Positions 40,040 to 52,570 of a stretch of 57,709 bases of DNA are shown piece by piece. The notes beneath the pieces were generated by a model. It made no database searches. It saw only the letters and a list, made by a program, of their open reading frames with translations, and was not told where the DNA came from. Position numbers and translations under genes: made by a program. Each line of letters opens with the position of its first letter. Positions within the stretch are counted from its first letter, which is position 1. Source of the DNA: Emiliania huxleyi CCMP1516 (Eukaryota > Haptophyta > Isochrysidales > Noelaerhabdaceae); contig NW_005196020.1 of assembly GCF_000372725.1 (NCBI RefSeq), forward strand, positions 81,419 to 139,127, in the 5' to 3' direction.

Positions 40040-42562
40040 ATGCACATGAAGCTCCTCGCGCTGGCAATCGCGTCCGCAGATGCCCGTGGAATCGCGGGTT
40101 TTGCAGGCGGCTCGGACGTGATCGAGGCGGCGCTTGAGACGTTGCCTCCTGACTTTGGCACCCTGGGGGCGGCTGTCTCGAGTCGCGCTCGGCGCTCGCT
40201 TGGGTCCTCGTGCAGCGAGAACTGCACCGGTACCGTCAGCGTTCGGACTGGCCGCTGCGGACGCGAACCCTGGTTCAACTGTCTCTTCATATCAAGACCA
40301 TTCTTGGTGATGTTTATCACCGGCAGGTGCTTTGACAACAGTCACCGAAAGAGTGCGACGACGTCCTGTTTGGAGGCGTTTGGCGGAACGCCTTTCCACA
40401 TGTACAGCACACCCAATGGTGTCGCACTCAATGCTCAAAACCTGGGCGATACATCAAGCGGGGGATGGCGCCAGAGCGAGGCTCTCAACCCTACGTCAGT
40501 TTACGGCGTTCGCGTCAGGCATGGCTACTTTTTCAACGTGATCGACGTGGAGGCTTGGTACACTCCCCAGGTCCAACTCGCCTGGGAAGAGATGGACCGC
40601 ACTCAGCCGCCAGGACGGCGGCTGAGCGTTGCCGCTGGCGACACCAACAGCACCGGCGGAGCGCCACCGTCAGTAACCACTGCTCCTCCTGCACACGATC
40701 ACTACAGGATCTCGTCTGCCCGCAACCGCCCATGCACGCTCGACTTCATGGGGCTTGGAGATTTCGGCGACCACGTCTTCGAACCTGATGGCAATTTAGT
40801 GGCGGAGTTCATTGCTCTAGAGCGGCTTTGGCGCGCTGGATGCGGCAGCTTTGCCTGTGCCGTCTCCAGCGCGCCTCAGCTAGAATGCATCGACCTGGCC
40901 GGCCCGACAACACTCGCCGCCACGAGCATAGGGACGACCGCACAACGTCTCGTGGACAGTTCCGATCCAGAGACACGGCATTTCCATGCCGCGTCTCGCA
41001 ACCACTCCACCCGCTACCACCGACCACGGTTCGGAGTCAAACGCGACTGCGGGGACAGCGAGCAGGGCGAGTGCTTGCCTTCGAACGACGGAGCCATCGG
41101 CGCTTACGACGTCGCCGCGATGCTTTGGTATATTCTGGCCGAGCCCCCCTACGACACATTACAGCAGGTGCCGGCCCAAGTGAAGACGGTCTTGCCGGGA
41201 GAAGTCGCAGCCCGGTGCGCAGGCTCTGCGGACAGCGCTCCTCGGGAGGACGACGTCTCCGCGAGGGCGGTTTGGGCGATGCAGCACTATACCAGCCGGA
41301 GCGCCGACGAGCTCTCTGACATGACGGCAACCGTGAAGACTTGGAGCCAAGCCAAAAGCGGTGGATGGGTCAAGGTGGCTCTTTCAGGAGTGCAGACTGT
41401 CTACGAGCTCCTGTTGATCGGCCTCAGCCACGATCCTCAGCGCGAGGTCGAGCTCAGCGGGGAAGCTTTTCCGGACCAAGACTGCGGCGAGGAGTGCGCA
41501 CCCGACCTTCCCGAACAGATCCAAATCAGGTTCGCAAGACGAATGGAGTACGCTCACCGCTCCTCGCTTGCTGAGGCGGACAGCCTCTCGTGGGCTGTGA
41601 CTCTCGCCTCTGACGCCTGTGCCACAATAAACGGCAATTTCGGTGGAGGTGTCGCTATGCGAGGCAGCACCCTCTCGCTCAGGCAAGACCCACCCACCAA
41701 GGCGTGCTCGTTTGACGTCTTTGTGTGGGTTCCGCAGCAGTCGGCCCCTGCGCGACTCTACCTCGCCGCAGGCTCGAGTAGCCAAGGCACCACCCCCTCG
41801 CTCCTCCGAATGGATGTGCCATCAGCACATTTCCCTGCCCAGCCGCGCTCGTTGGCCCCCGCCCCTCCCTCGCCGCCGCCGTCACAGCCGCCGTTCTCGA
41901 CGCCACCAGCACCGCAAATCCCGCATTTCATCGGCATCGGTGTCCTAGGCTTGATAATGATGGCCTGGTTTATCCTCCTCATCCGCTGCCACTTCTTGTG
42001 GCGGCTCACGGACCACGACGGGTCGAGAACGTCTTGGATGGAGAGAGCGTTCGGGGGTCGCCCTGAGCTAGTCCGCGTCGGCAGTCGAGCTTCGCTTTGT
42101 CAGATGACAACGGCGACTTCAATAGACAACCTTCCGTTGCACACCGTTCGACTTGCGACTTCAGCCAAAATTCCAGTGCCGCCTCCACCGACGCCGACGC
42201 CCACGCCAACAACGCCGGCGGTGCAAACAACGCGATACGCCGAAACGCCGCCGCCGCCGCCGCCGCCGACTCCGCCGACGCTGCAAACAGCGCCGCTGCT
42301 CGGCGCCCCTGGGCCCTCTTCTCCGTCACGCTTCGTCCAACATGGTCCTTCCCCGTCACGCTTCGTCCGCCATGCGGTGGCGAGCGGCAGGGCACGCAGT
42401 CGGAGCACGATGCTCCCCATCACTGCTAGCTGGGTCGCCGACGATCGAGACCTCGGCCCTCGCCCCGCTCGCTGGCCCGAAGTCGCCCCTACGGCCTTCG
42501 GGTGGACCTCAGATGTCCGTTTGGCCGAGGTGCAGGAGGGCAGCAAATCCCTCGACAGTTAA
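40040..42562 (+). CDS. single-pass membrane protein of unknown function, intronless
   Basis: 840 codons. MHMKLLALAIASADARG is a weak signal sequence. A Cys-containing extracellular-type domain of about 600 residues follows, with CTLDFMGLGDFGDHVF, AMLWYILAEPPYDTLQQVP and an acidic CGEECAPDLPEQ segment. Next come a Pro/Ser linker (APAPPSPPPSQPPFSTPP), one clear membrane helix at about 630-652 (FIGIGVLGLIMMAWFILLI) and a cytosolic tail of about 185 residues with Pro tracts and a duplicated PSRFVxH motif. No catalytic signature was recognised; the PPP linker before a membrane helix is common in haptophyte surface proteins. It has no introns, unlike neighbouring genes, and is less GC-biased, which may reflect a different origin. 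The ATG is the first in the frame. Confidence 0.75.
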   Translation: MHMKLLALAIASADARGIAGFAGGSDVIEAALETLPPDFGTLGAAVSSRARRSLGSSCSENCTGTVSVRTGRCGREPWFNCLFISRPFLVMFITGRCFDNSHRKSATTSCLEAFGGTPFHMYSTPNGVALNAQNLGDTSSGGWRQSEALNPTSVYGVRVRHGYFFNVIDVEAWYTPQVQLAWEEMDRTQPPGRRLSVAAGDTNSTGGAPPSVTTAPPAHDHYRISSARNRPCTLDFMGLGDFGDHVFEPDGNLVAEFIALERLWRAGCGSFACAVSSAPQLECIDLAGPTTLAATSIGTTAQRLVDSSDPETRHFHAASRNHSTRYHRPRFGVKRDCGDSEQGECLPSNDGAIGAYDVAAMLWYILAEPPYDTLQQVPAQVKTVLPGEVAARCAGSADSAPREDDVSARAVWAMQHYTSRSADELSDMTATVKTWSQAKSGGWVKVALSGVQTVYELLLIGLSHDPQREVELSGEAFPDQDCGEECAPDLPEQIQIRFARRMEYAHRSSLAEADSLSWAVTLASDACATINGNFGGGVAMRGSTLSLRQDPPTKACSFDVFVWVPQQSAPARLYLAAGSSSQGTTPSLLRMDVPSAHFPAQPRSLAPAPPSPPPSQPPFSTPPAPQIPHFIGIGVLGLIMMAWFILLIRCHFLWRLTDHDGSRTSWMERAFGGRPELVRVGSRASLCQMTTATSIDNLPLHTVRLATSAKIPVPPPPTPTPTPTTPAVQTTRYAETPPPPPPPTPPTLQTAPLLGAPGPSSPSRFVQHGPSPSRFVRHAVASGRARSRSTMLPITASWVADDRDLGPRPARWPEVAPTAFGWTSDVRLAEVQEGSKSLDS

Positions 42563-42937
42563 AAACCTCCGACTGCCGCACGACGTTCAGGCCGCGAAGC
42601 GAGAAGGCCGGTAGTCCGCCCCTCTTCCGCCGATGCCTCCCTTGTGCGATGTTTCTGTTCACGTGGGTGGGTGCCGATCGCGCGCGTCACAGCACACTGG
42701 CCCAGCGGCACGCAAGGTCTTTTACATTCCTTGTGAGTTGTGTAAAGCACGAGTCCGCTCCATAGTAGTACTGTTATATGATAGTAATAGAGCAGTTTGG
42801 TCGGAGGGCGCCCGGGTCGCCCCGGAGCGGCCCCGCGCGGGGAGGTGGGTGGAGGGCGGGCGCCACGCCGTCGGGCAGGCCGCGCGGGGACGCAGCCGGG
42901 GCCAGCGCGCGGCGCTAGAGGGCCGGGCGCAAACTTG

Positions 42938-42965
42938 TTGCACCTGCACCTGCACCTGCACCTGG
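42938..42965. repeat. CACCTG tandem repeat
   Basis: Four copies of CACCTG (TTGCACCTGCACCTGCACC then TGCACCTGG). Two copies of GTGGTTCGAAA follow at 42980-43025. No function is assigned. Confidence 0.7.
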
Positions 42966-42990
42966 GTGCAGCGAGTTTTGGTGGTTCGAA

Positions 42991-43993
42991 ATGCGGAGCG
43001 CGCAGTCCGTTGTGGTTCGAAACGCGATGCCTCCGTTGGGAGACACGGACGGCGCCGGCGGGAGCGACGCGGCCGGCGAGGCGCCGCACTCGGTCGCCGT
43101 CCTGACGGTGATCAGCGAGCCGGTCGAGCGTGACCAGTTGCATTCGAATCTGAGCACCACATTGAGGCCGTTGGTGGAGAGGGAGCGTCGCGAGCGAGGT
43201 GACGAGGATGGAGCTGTGGGTGTAGCCGGTCGAGGCACGGCCGCGTCGTCCACGACGAGTCGTCGGAGAAGGGCGAGACGTCGAAGCGCCGTGACGGTGA
43301 TTCTCGGGCCGAGGCCGATGTCTCGTAGGGAGGAGCTGACTTGTCAGCGCCTTCGCAACGCGGTTCAATTGTGGACGACGGTGTACACGGATGGGATGGT
43401 GCGACGACATGCGGGACAAGCTGCGATTGCACATGCTTCTGCATGCTACGTGTTCGCACCGCGAGGTCGAACCGAGGTTTATACGGGTGTGGCTCCAGGG
43501 CCCGGTGCTCCAGGATGCAGCGGCTGCGAACCGGCGCAGGTGTGTCCGCAATGCGCTCACTAACGTGGCTGAGCAGGAGCATGAGGACGGCAACCACGCA
43601 CGAATGTCTGTGCTGTACGCGCGAGCGATGCTGGCCTATCATTACACACTGGCTGCGATCGGGAAGCACATGCATAACCTAATGAGTTTGAGTACGTCAG
43701 ATATCAGGGAATGCACATCCACATGCTCATGCACTCTACTGACACGTTATTACTTTAGAACCTGCGGCTCGCCAAAACGTATATGCACATATCCACATGC
43801 AGCGAGAGAGGGGAGGCTATACACATTTCACATACAACGACCCAGTTGCGTCAGACACATGGTCGTCATGTACAATGCGCTTCATGTGTGCCAGTGTGGC
43901 ACGCAGCAAGAGGCTATCGTAATACGACGAGAGAGATCAGGAGACAGCAGGGACCTTGAGGGACCGAACGTGGACGACGGCTTACGTCAGTAG
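42991..43993 (+). pseudogene. frameshifted hypothetical ORF
   Basis: The first frame (from 42991) contains REELTCQRLRNAVQLWTTVY. Near 43385-43400 the plausible protein passes to another frame, reading MRDKLRLHMLLHATCSHREV and NHARMSVLYARAMLAYHYTL. Together they look like one helical protein broken by a frameshift, or two exons with an unseen intron. The family is not recognised. Confidence 0.35.
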
Positions 43994-44726
43994 TGCTGGT
44001 CCCCGTCGGGAGGACGAATGTCCTCTAAAAATGAACACCACAGAGAGCATACACCGCGCCGCAAAGGATACACAGAGGAACGCACGAACGCCGTGCATAG
44101 GAAAGCGCGGGCGGAGTTGTGCGGCGTGCAGCTGCAAAGAGTTCGACCGCCCCAGAGGGCCCTGCAACAGGTAGGTACCCCCTATTTTCGTCTTTATCGC
44201 TTCGCTGCGCGGCCTGGGGATAGGTAGGTAGGTAGGGCGTTTTGGCGCGAGTCAGTGCAGACGAGTGAGTGAGTGAGTGAGTGAGTGAGTAGGTAGGTAG
44301 GTAGAAAGGTGAAGAACAGCCAGGCTCGGACTGGACACCAACGCGGTATGGGTGGACGCTGGACAGATGATGACGACACGCACGAGCGACACACAGACAC
44401 AAACAAGCTCACAAGACACACAGCCAGCGGGCTGCCACACACCCTGAGTCGGCGTACACACAACTCAGGGCCACATCCTCCCTGTCGCCCCCCCCAGCAC
44501 TCCACGGTGCCAAGGGCACAAACAAGGGCACAACTCAAACAACAGACGACATGAAGTGACATGCGAGGCTAGAGCAGGCTTGCTCTACCTCCAGCAATCT
44601 CTCCGGCCGGCGAGGCACGGACGAGACCGTGTGTGGGGTCTAAGTGAGGTGTCTATGGACGCTCTCCTCACGGGCTAGCTGCCTGCGGCTAGCCCTAATC
44701 TCGCACTCACAGGCAGTGACAATTCA
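43994..44726. repeat. simple-repeat region with a foldback-element fragment
   Basis: 44154-44254 (GGGCCCTGCAACAGGTAGGT ... GGCGCGAGTCA) is an inverted copy of 50748-50850 in the foldback element. (GAGT)n occupies 44262-44290 and GTAGG repeats lie on both sides. No gene was recognised. Confidence 0.75.
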
Positions 44727-44768
44727 ATGGGTGAGTGTTTGCGAGCAGAGGCGCGTGGGCTAAATCTA

Positions 44769-44810
44769 GGCCGCACGTCGTGGCACTATGACGAAGGTAG
44801 ACGTGCGGCC
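44769..44810. repeat. 11-bp perfect inverted repeat
   Basis: GGCCGCACGTC (44769-44779) and GACGTGCGGCC (44800-44810) with a 20-base loop, in gene-poor DNA. It could be a hairpin or a dyad binding site. Confidence 0.6.
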
Positions 44811-45480
44811 GCAGCGCGCCCGCCGCAGGCTCGGCGGTGCGCGCGTGTTAGCGAGAAAGTTGCGGGTGGAGCCATGCCCGACTTTTCGAAGGTGAGGCCT
44901 CTGCGACGAGTGCCAGCCGCGCTGCGGAGCCACACCCTTCGAGCCGCGTCCCGTCGGCACTGTCCCCGAGTAGCCCCGCCTTGGCGGCACACACTCTCGA
45001 CCAGGACAGTCCGGCCTCCGGGAACGTGTCGCGCGCCGGCGACGATTGCGGCGTGGTCGTTTTGAAGCGAAGATGGCACGACCACCACCCTGCTTCGCAG
45101 ACCGGGCAAGGAGGGGGCTGCTCCCGTTCCGCGAGGAACAGGAGGTCTCCCCCCCTCCCCCGGCCCGAGCAGCGGCGGATGGAAGGCAGCCCCTTGAGTC
45201 GAGGGCGGCGCGACCATTGTTCTGCGTCAAAGGCCGGAGGCCCGATCAGGACAGATGTTCGCGCCGCCCCGCTCCGCGCCGCCCGCCGCCGCGCCGCGCC
45301 GCCGCCTCGCGCAGCCGCCGCGCCGCGCCCCGCCCGATGATTAATAATTAAGATTACCCGGAATACGGTACGCAATTAAGGAATTAATGAGTGAATTAAT
45401 CAATTAATTGAGCGCCCTCGCGTCACCTATGACTCGACCAGTGTGAAGGTGAAGAGATGTCACCGAGCGTGCGTGCAGCT
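44811..45480. other. unassigned GC-rich DNA with an AT-rich island
   Basis: 44811-45335 has overlapping open frames with no recognisable domain. 45338-45412 is a sharp AT-rich island (ATTAATGAGTGAATTAATC). Confidence 0.4.
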
Positions 45481-45497
45481 GGCCCGGGGGGGGGGGG

Positions 45498-45504
45498 GAG
45501 AGAG

Positions 45505-45554
<50 letters not shown>

Positions 45555-45658
45555 AGGGGAGAGAGAAAAGACAAAGAAAGAAAAAAAGAGGAAGAGGAAG
45601 AAGAAAGAGGGAAGAAAAAAAAGAAAAAGAAGAAGAGAGAAAGAGAAAAGACAGGGAG

Positions 45659-45723
<65 letters not shown>

Positions 45724-45754
45724 AGAGAGAGAGAGAGACCTGAGAGAGAGAGAC

Positions 45755-45809
<55 letters not shown>

Positions 45810-45830
45810 AGAGAGAGAGAGATTGAAAAT
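45498..45830. repeat. (GA)n microsatellite and purine tract
   Basis: Over 300 bases of nearly pure purine on the plus strand: two (GA)n arrays flanking an AAGAAAGA-rich core. Long frames through it are artefacts of composition. Confidence 0.95.
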
Positions 45831-45978
45831 GGCGACAACAGTGCCGAGCAGCAGCAGCAGCACGCCCACGGCCCGAGCCAGAGCGAGGAGACGGAACAGC
45901 CGAGCCGACAACGGAGGCAGCGAGCAAAAAGGCAGCGCGGCGCGGCTCGCGCGCCGCGTGCGCCAAGCAGCCGAGGCT

Positions 45979-46248
45979 GCCGAGGAGGCCGAGGAGGCCG
46001 AGGAGGCCGAGGAGGCCGAGGAGGCCGAGGAGGCCCCCCCCTCCCCCCCGGCGACTCGAACCTACCTCGTCGGCACTGCTTATATGATCGCCGACGTCTT
46101 CACCAAGACGCAGGCGACACGAGCTATGTTCTTCACCTGTCGCGACTACATGCTCAACGCCAGCAACGGCCCCGGCTTTGCTGTGACGCTCCAGGGGCAG
46201 GCTGCCCGGCTGTGGAGCAAGCTCGTCGCGACCGTCGGCAAGGCGTGA
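45979..46248 (+). pseudogene. Ty1-copia pol C-terminal fragment
   Basis: TYLVGTAYMIADVFTKTQAT followed by RAMFFTCRDYMLN and the stop TGA (46246-46248). The xxMIADVFTK block is the end of copia RNase H (NxADxFTKPL). Upstream, the frame runs into (GAGGCC)n, giving Glu-Ala repeats, and then into the microsatellite, so the rest of the polyprotein is missing. The decayed LTR follows. Confidence 0.75.
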
Positions 46249-46315
46249 GACATCACCGCCTTCGCCGAAGACGCGCGAGCCGTCCGAGATAGTTGCCGAT
46301 GCAACTAGGGGGGAG

Positions 46316-46500
46316 CGTTAGAGACGACTCTCTCTCTCCCAACTGTGAACAGTCGTTATCTGTATATGCGCAGCTATTCATAGCCGCGCCTGCTGTTTGT
46401 TAGTGTGTGTATGTATCCGCGCTCTTGGCGCGATTACGAGAGTGACTAGTGTGTCGCACTAGTTGTACTTTTCGTAATAGTATTCCGCATTCATTGCGAG
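46316..46500 (+). repeat. putative copia 3' LTR
   Basis: Starts just after a purine-rich tract (CTAGGGGGGAGCG), as a polypurine tract precedes an LTR. Begins TTAGAGACGACTCTCTCTC and contains the dyad ACTAGTGTGTCGCACTAGT. The downstream end is uncertain. A related fragment on the other strand lies at 270-315 and 3155-3182. Confidence 0.55.
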
Positions 46501-46627
46501 GGCGGACCACTCCTAGCGTGCAGACCGCGGGAGCTGGTGCCGCGGCCAGTGTAGACCTGGCCTGCGCTGTGCCGCGCGCGCTCATCTTCAACGTCTGGCA
46601 AATTGCCGGATCCCGGTTGGGCGCGTA

Positions 46628-48701
<2,074 letters not shown>

Positions 48702-49011
48702 GGTAAGGTAAGGTAAGGTAATTAAAACCAAACGTCTCCACACACACAAAGAGTGGTGGGGGCAAGGGGGGGCGACCCTCGCATCTCCACGCCCGGGACA
48801 CGGGCAGGAGCCCCACGCCGGCATTCAAAGTGCAAGCACCGGCCCGGTGCCGTGGGTGAGAGCAACCTGCACCCCACTCCGTGGCACTCCCTCCCTCCCA
48901 GACACAGGACCCACACACAACCCCCACAGCGTGGACGACTGCGTGTTCAATAAAGCGATGCGGTTTTCCGCTTCTACTATCTTGTAAAAAGTCGAAAGGT
49001 GTTTTTCTGGC
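48702..49011. other. intergenic region
   Basis: Starts with a GGTAA tandem repeat (48701-48722) right after the stop codon. No gene was recognised. Confidence 0.5.
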
Positions 49012-50520
49012 ATGGGGGGAGCACCTTGGGTTGCAGTTGGTAACCGCACGCCCTGGGCCGGCGAACTGAGCGGCGCGTTTTTCTTTTCCAAGCTCAAGGA
49101 GGAGCACGGCAAGATCACGGCGAAGTGGAAGGAGTGGGACGCCACGACGAAGGCGGAGTACTTTGACCTGGTTGGCGGTACGATGGGCAGGCCCCCGGAC
49201 GTCGAGGTGGAGCCGTGGGACGAGCCCGACGAGGGCGAGAAGCTGCGCGCCTCCGCGCGGCCACCGGAGCCGGCTACGAGGGTAGCCCTCTCGCGCTTCC
49301 GGCCGCATACTCTCCTCCCGGCCAAGGAGCTGCTGTCCCTCGCCGAGTTCACGTCCAAGCACGAGTTCCTGCACCAGGCGCAGCAGCGCTTCACGACGGT
49401 GGTCCACAACAGGAACTGGCGCGACCTCGCCATGGAGCTCGCCGAGGAGGGCTCCGCGGGATCGCGGTCTGCTCCTCGTGGCAAGAGGGGCAAGGCGCGT
49501 GCCGAGGGCAGGGAGCGGGCGAGGCACGCGGCCTGGCGGGAGGCGGCCCGCTTCGTGGCGGTGAGCCAGGATGGCGCCGGCGCCTTCCTCAGCGCCATCC
49601 CCATGCGGGATGACATGCGAATGGAGACCTGGGCGATGCGGATCTCGGTGCAGCGCCGCCTGGGTCTCCCCCTCGATGTGGCTTTTGCCAGGCCGTGTCG
49701 GTGGGCAAGAGGACTCGAAACAAGAAGTGCCACGACGAGTTCGGCGACGCTGCTGTCAACGTTCCCATGACGTTCCGCAGCAGAGCCAATACTGAGCCAC
49801 AACATCAAACACAAGTGTACTCTTCAGCGCCTCATCCTCGCCCTACGCGCCGCGTGGGGCACCGCTGTGCGAATGGAGCCGAAAGGCCACCTCGGTCATA
49901 GTTACAACAAACAACCCGACGTGGACGCGTGCTTGGCACGGGCGGCAAGCGCTATTCCGGCGATGTCAAGGTCGTCTGCCGCCTCACCAGCAGCGGGGAG
50001 CACGGTCGGAAGGGCGCCTTTGTCGCTTTCGGCAACACCGAGGCGTTCTACCGGAACATGGTCGTGGGGCATGGGCCCTACTGCGAGGAGGGAGAGGGAG
50101 GTGAGGGGGAGGGAGAGGGGGGGGGAGGGGGGTGTGAGGGGTACGGGGGCGAGGGCATGGAGGGGGAGAGGAAGAGCAAGGGCGAGAGGGGGCAGGGGAC
50201 GGGTCGATGGCATACTAGGGGGGGGGCAGGGTAGTGGGCGGCGATCGCCGCATACCGTCTCCTATGGGCGGCGAGTATCGCTACGCCAGGGAGGACGAGG
50301 ACGTCGACACGTGCAGCTGCTGCTGTTCGAGTCGTTCGGTGGGTTCGGGAAGGGGGTCGGCGAGATCCTCTGGAAGGCGGCGAAAGTGCTGCAGAACAAA
50401 CTGACGCGGGCCCAGTGCCTCGATGAGGTGACTTGGACCACAAAGAGCTGGCTGGGGCTGCAGAAGCAGCGTATCTCGAGTCGTTCTTCACACGGCCATC
50501 GCAGAGCAGATTGTGAATGA
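49012..50520 (+). pseudogene. decayed retroelement 3' coding region
   Basis: The first frame (49012-49770) reads LKEEHGKITAKWKEWDATTK, FRPHTLLPAKELLSLAEFTS, WREAARFVAVSQDGAGAFLS, AIPMRDDMRMETWAMRISVQ and RRLGLPLDVAF. The homology then moves to other frames: KKCHDEFGDAAVNVPM (about 49710-49770, like the DxFGDHA zinc-binding block after RT), DVKVVCRLTSSGEHGRKGAF (49960-50020) and HVQLLLFESFGGFGKGVGE (about 50310-50365). A G/A-rich insert lies at 50090-50230. This is a broken copy of the family also seen at 24375-24761 and 16430-16768. No RT core is seen here. Confidence 0.6.
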
Positions 50521-50629
50521 GCTTGCCTGCGGCGAGGGCGGTCGAGTGCACGGAGCTAAGTGCCTTGCCGTCCTCGCAGGAGTCGCTTTATGCATAGCTT
50601 AGGCGGCTCCCGTGGTGTACCTGTGTTAG

Positions 50630-50700
50630 TGCCAGTGCGCGCCAGTCCCGTGCCTAGTGTCGTGCGAGGGAGTTTTGTCGTAAAATTCTTTTCTCCTTGT
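50630..50700. repeat. dispersed repeat B, reverse copy
   Basis: GCCTAGTGTCGTGCGAGGGA then GTTTTGTCGTAAAATTCTTTT, the reverse complement of the family B motif at 22008-22055 and 39583-39610. Confidence 0.7.
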
Positions 50701-50706
50701 CGTCTT

Positions 50707-51337
50707 CTCAGGGTTCCGGCTCCTAGCCGGATAGGGGGTCTGTTCCCCCTGACTCGCGCCAAAACGCCCTACCTACCTACCTATCCCCAGGCCGCGCAGC
50801 GAAGCGAAAAAAGATGAAAATACGGGGTGCCTACCTATTGCAGGGCCCTTTTGGGCGAAACAAGACCAGCGAAAGAACTGAGGCGCCCGTGGGGACCCCA
50901 CAATTCCCTTCCCCCCTCGGAGGGGGCCGGACGGAGGCGTACCCCGTGGGCCCCGCTCTTTCCCTCGGCCTCGCATAGCGGCCACTCTACGGATCGCTGG
51001 TCGAGCGACCCGGGGGATGCCCCGCGCGCCTGACCCAGGCGCGAGAAACGAATCTGCGAGGCGAGGCCGCTCACGCGGCCCGATGGGGAGGAACGGGGCG
51101 AGCCCCCTCCAACCCACCCGCGCTAGGTCTCGGGGGACGAAGGGGTCACGCCCGACGACCTCGGGAACTAGCCGGGGCAGTCGGAGAAGTGGCAACTCCG
51201 TGCACTGACGGTCGGCCGCCAGAAAACACGCCTCCGTGGCTCGGGTTACACCAATCCTCGCTACCCAACGCGGCCAAAGGATATCCACCTCGAGAACCTC
51301 GAGAACCTACCCCCATCCGGCTAGGAGCCGGAACCCA
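50707..51337. mobile_element. foldback/MITE-like element with about 28-bp terminal inverted repeats
   Basis: The left end GGGTTCCGGCTCCTAGCCGG followed by ATAGGGGGT pairs with the right end ACCCCCATCCGGCTAGGAGC then CGGAACCC, with a one-base difference. Each end also contains an internal near-palindrome (CCGGCTCCTAGCCGG). The element is about 630 bp, non-coding and very GC-rich. A 100-bp piece (50748-50850) recurs inverted at 44154-44254. No target-site duplication is obvious. Confidence 0.65.
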
Positions 51338-51495
51338 GCCACCTGTGTATCGCGGGGGGCACCTCGGGCATTGCATTGCCAGCAATTCGGCGCTGGTCTT
51401 GCCGTCTTGAAGAGTGGGCACGCGTCGCAGGCGCCGGAGCAAACGTAGAGGCGGTCACTACGCTCAAGCTCCGAGCCTGCATAATCATAATCACC

Positions 51496-52570
51496 ATGCG
51501 GGGAGGCTTGATCGCTGCAACTCTTCTCTTCCGCCCTGCTGCCCACCTTCTCGCGCTCAGGGCAGCGGTGCGGGTTGAGGCGAGTGACACTAGCGCGGCG
51601 GACGAAGCTCGGGAGATCGTGTCGCTTCGCGTCTCTGCGCGAGCTCTTGCCGATGAGAGGCAGCTCTTCGCAGAGGAGCAGGAGCCGGGCGGAGCCGCGG
51701 CTGTCCGAGCAGAGCGGGCTGAGCGAGGCGCGAGGGCCAAGCGCCCGCGTGCGTCCAAAGTCCCGGTGTACAAACCGTTCGGTCGAATCCCGGCGGACTT
51801 TGACGCGGCGACCGTCGAGCGACTCATCGCGAGGCGCGTGCAGGCGCGGCTGAAAAGGCACTACAACGAGGCGGACCGGCTGCAGCAGCGCGTGCTGCGG
51901 CTCGGCGTTCGGCGGGCTTTGCACGCCTGAGACGACTTGTTGCAGCAAGAACTCGGGCGCCCAGGCCACGGCTGTGTGCTGAGTAGGCTCGACGACCGGC
52001 GGCGCACTTGGTCCGTCCAGAAGGGCTGGGCCAGGCGGCGGGACGCGGTGGCGGCGGCGGACGCCGCGAGCGTGCGCAGGCAGCACGAGCTGGAGAGCGA
52101 GGTCGAGCAGCGGATTCGGCAGCTCTTCTCCTTTTGGGACGCCGACGGGTCGGGCCGGCTCGATCGCTCGGAGTTTCGTCTGGTGCTGCAGGTGCCTCGA
52201 CTGCGGCTGCTCTTGACCCCTCGAGACCCTCGATATCGAGACCCGCTCCCCCCCGCAGGTGCTCGACTTGCCGGGCAGCGAGGAGGAGCACGACGCGACA
52301 TTCGACACGTGGGACAGCGACGCGAGCGGCGACCTCGATTTCGCAGAGGTGCAGGCGGCGCTCCGGGCGTACGCAGCCAGTGGCGGCGCGGGCGGCGACG
52401 ACGACGTGCCGTTGGCGCGCACGCTCTCTGAATCGAAGGAAGGCTGCACACGCAGGCGAAGGAGCGGGGGGGATGTTTGGCTGTAGGAGCTGCTCTCCCA
52501 CGAGGACTTCATCACGCGCGTGACGGCGATGCGGGTCGGCTTTGCGCCGCGGGCGACGCCACCGCGATGA
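51496..52570 (+). CDS. secreted or organellar EF-hand protein
   Basis: Exons 51496-51911, 51987-52191, 52259-52414 and 52487-52570 give 286 residues in frame. The N-terminus has a signal-like hydrophobic stretch (LIAATLLFRPAAHLLALRA). A helical module follows, RHYNEADRLQQRVLRLGVR + LDDRRRTW, like the AD-R-L-GV-D-W pattern seen in CysRS C-termini and several algal proteins. Two EF-hands come next, FWDADGSGRLDRSEF and TWDSDASGDLDFAEV, with the Asp/Ser/Gly ligands expected for Ca2+ loops. The last exon gives ELLSHEDFITRVTAMRVGFA. Introns 1 and 3 are GC-AG and intron 2 is GT-AG. The GC donor in intron 1 is chosen because it restores LGVRLDDRRRTW. A Ca2+-responsive role is likely; the partner is unknown. 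The ATG has a favourable context (ATCACCATGC). Confidence 0.72.

Noticed and set aside
42559..43593. 344-codon minus-strand frame
   Set aside because: It has no family resemblance and overlaps a more protein-like, though broken, plus-strand frame.
44848..45375. Overlapping frames of 120-175 codons on both strands
   Set aside because: Arg/Ala/Pro-rich with no recognisable domain or splice pattern, as expected by chance at this GC content.
45443..46248. Arg-Glu repeat protein fused to the copia fragment
   Set aside because: The N-terminal part is a translated (GA)n tract. Only the last 65 or so codons resemble copia pol.
50860..51300. Possible rRNA or ribozyme fragment in the GC-rich foldback element
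   Set aside because: I could not match any conserved rRNA core segment or catalytic-intron core. It is better explained as the interior of an inverted-repeat element.
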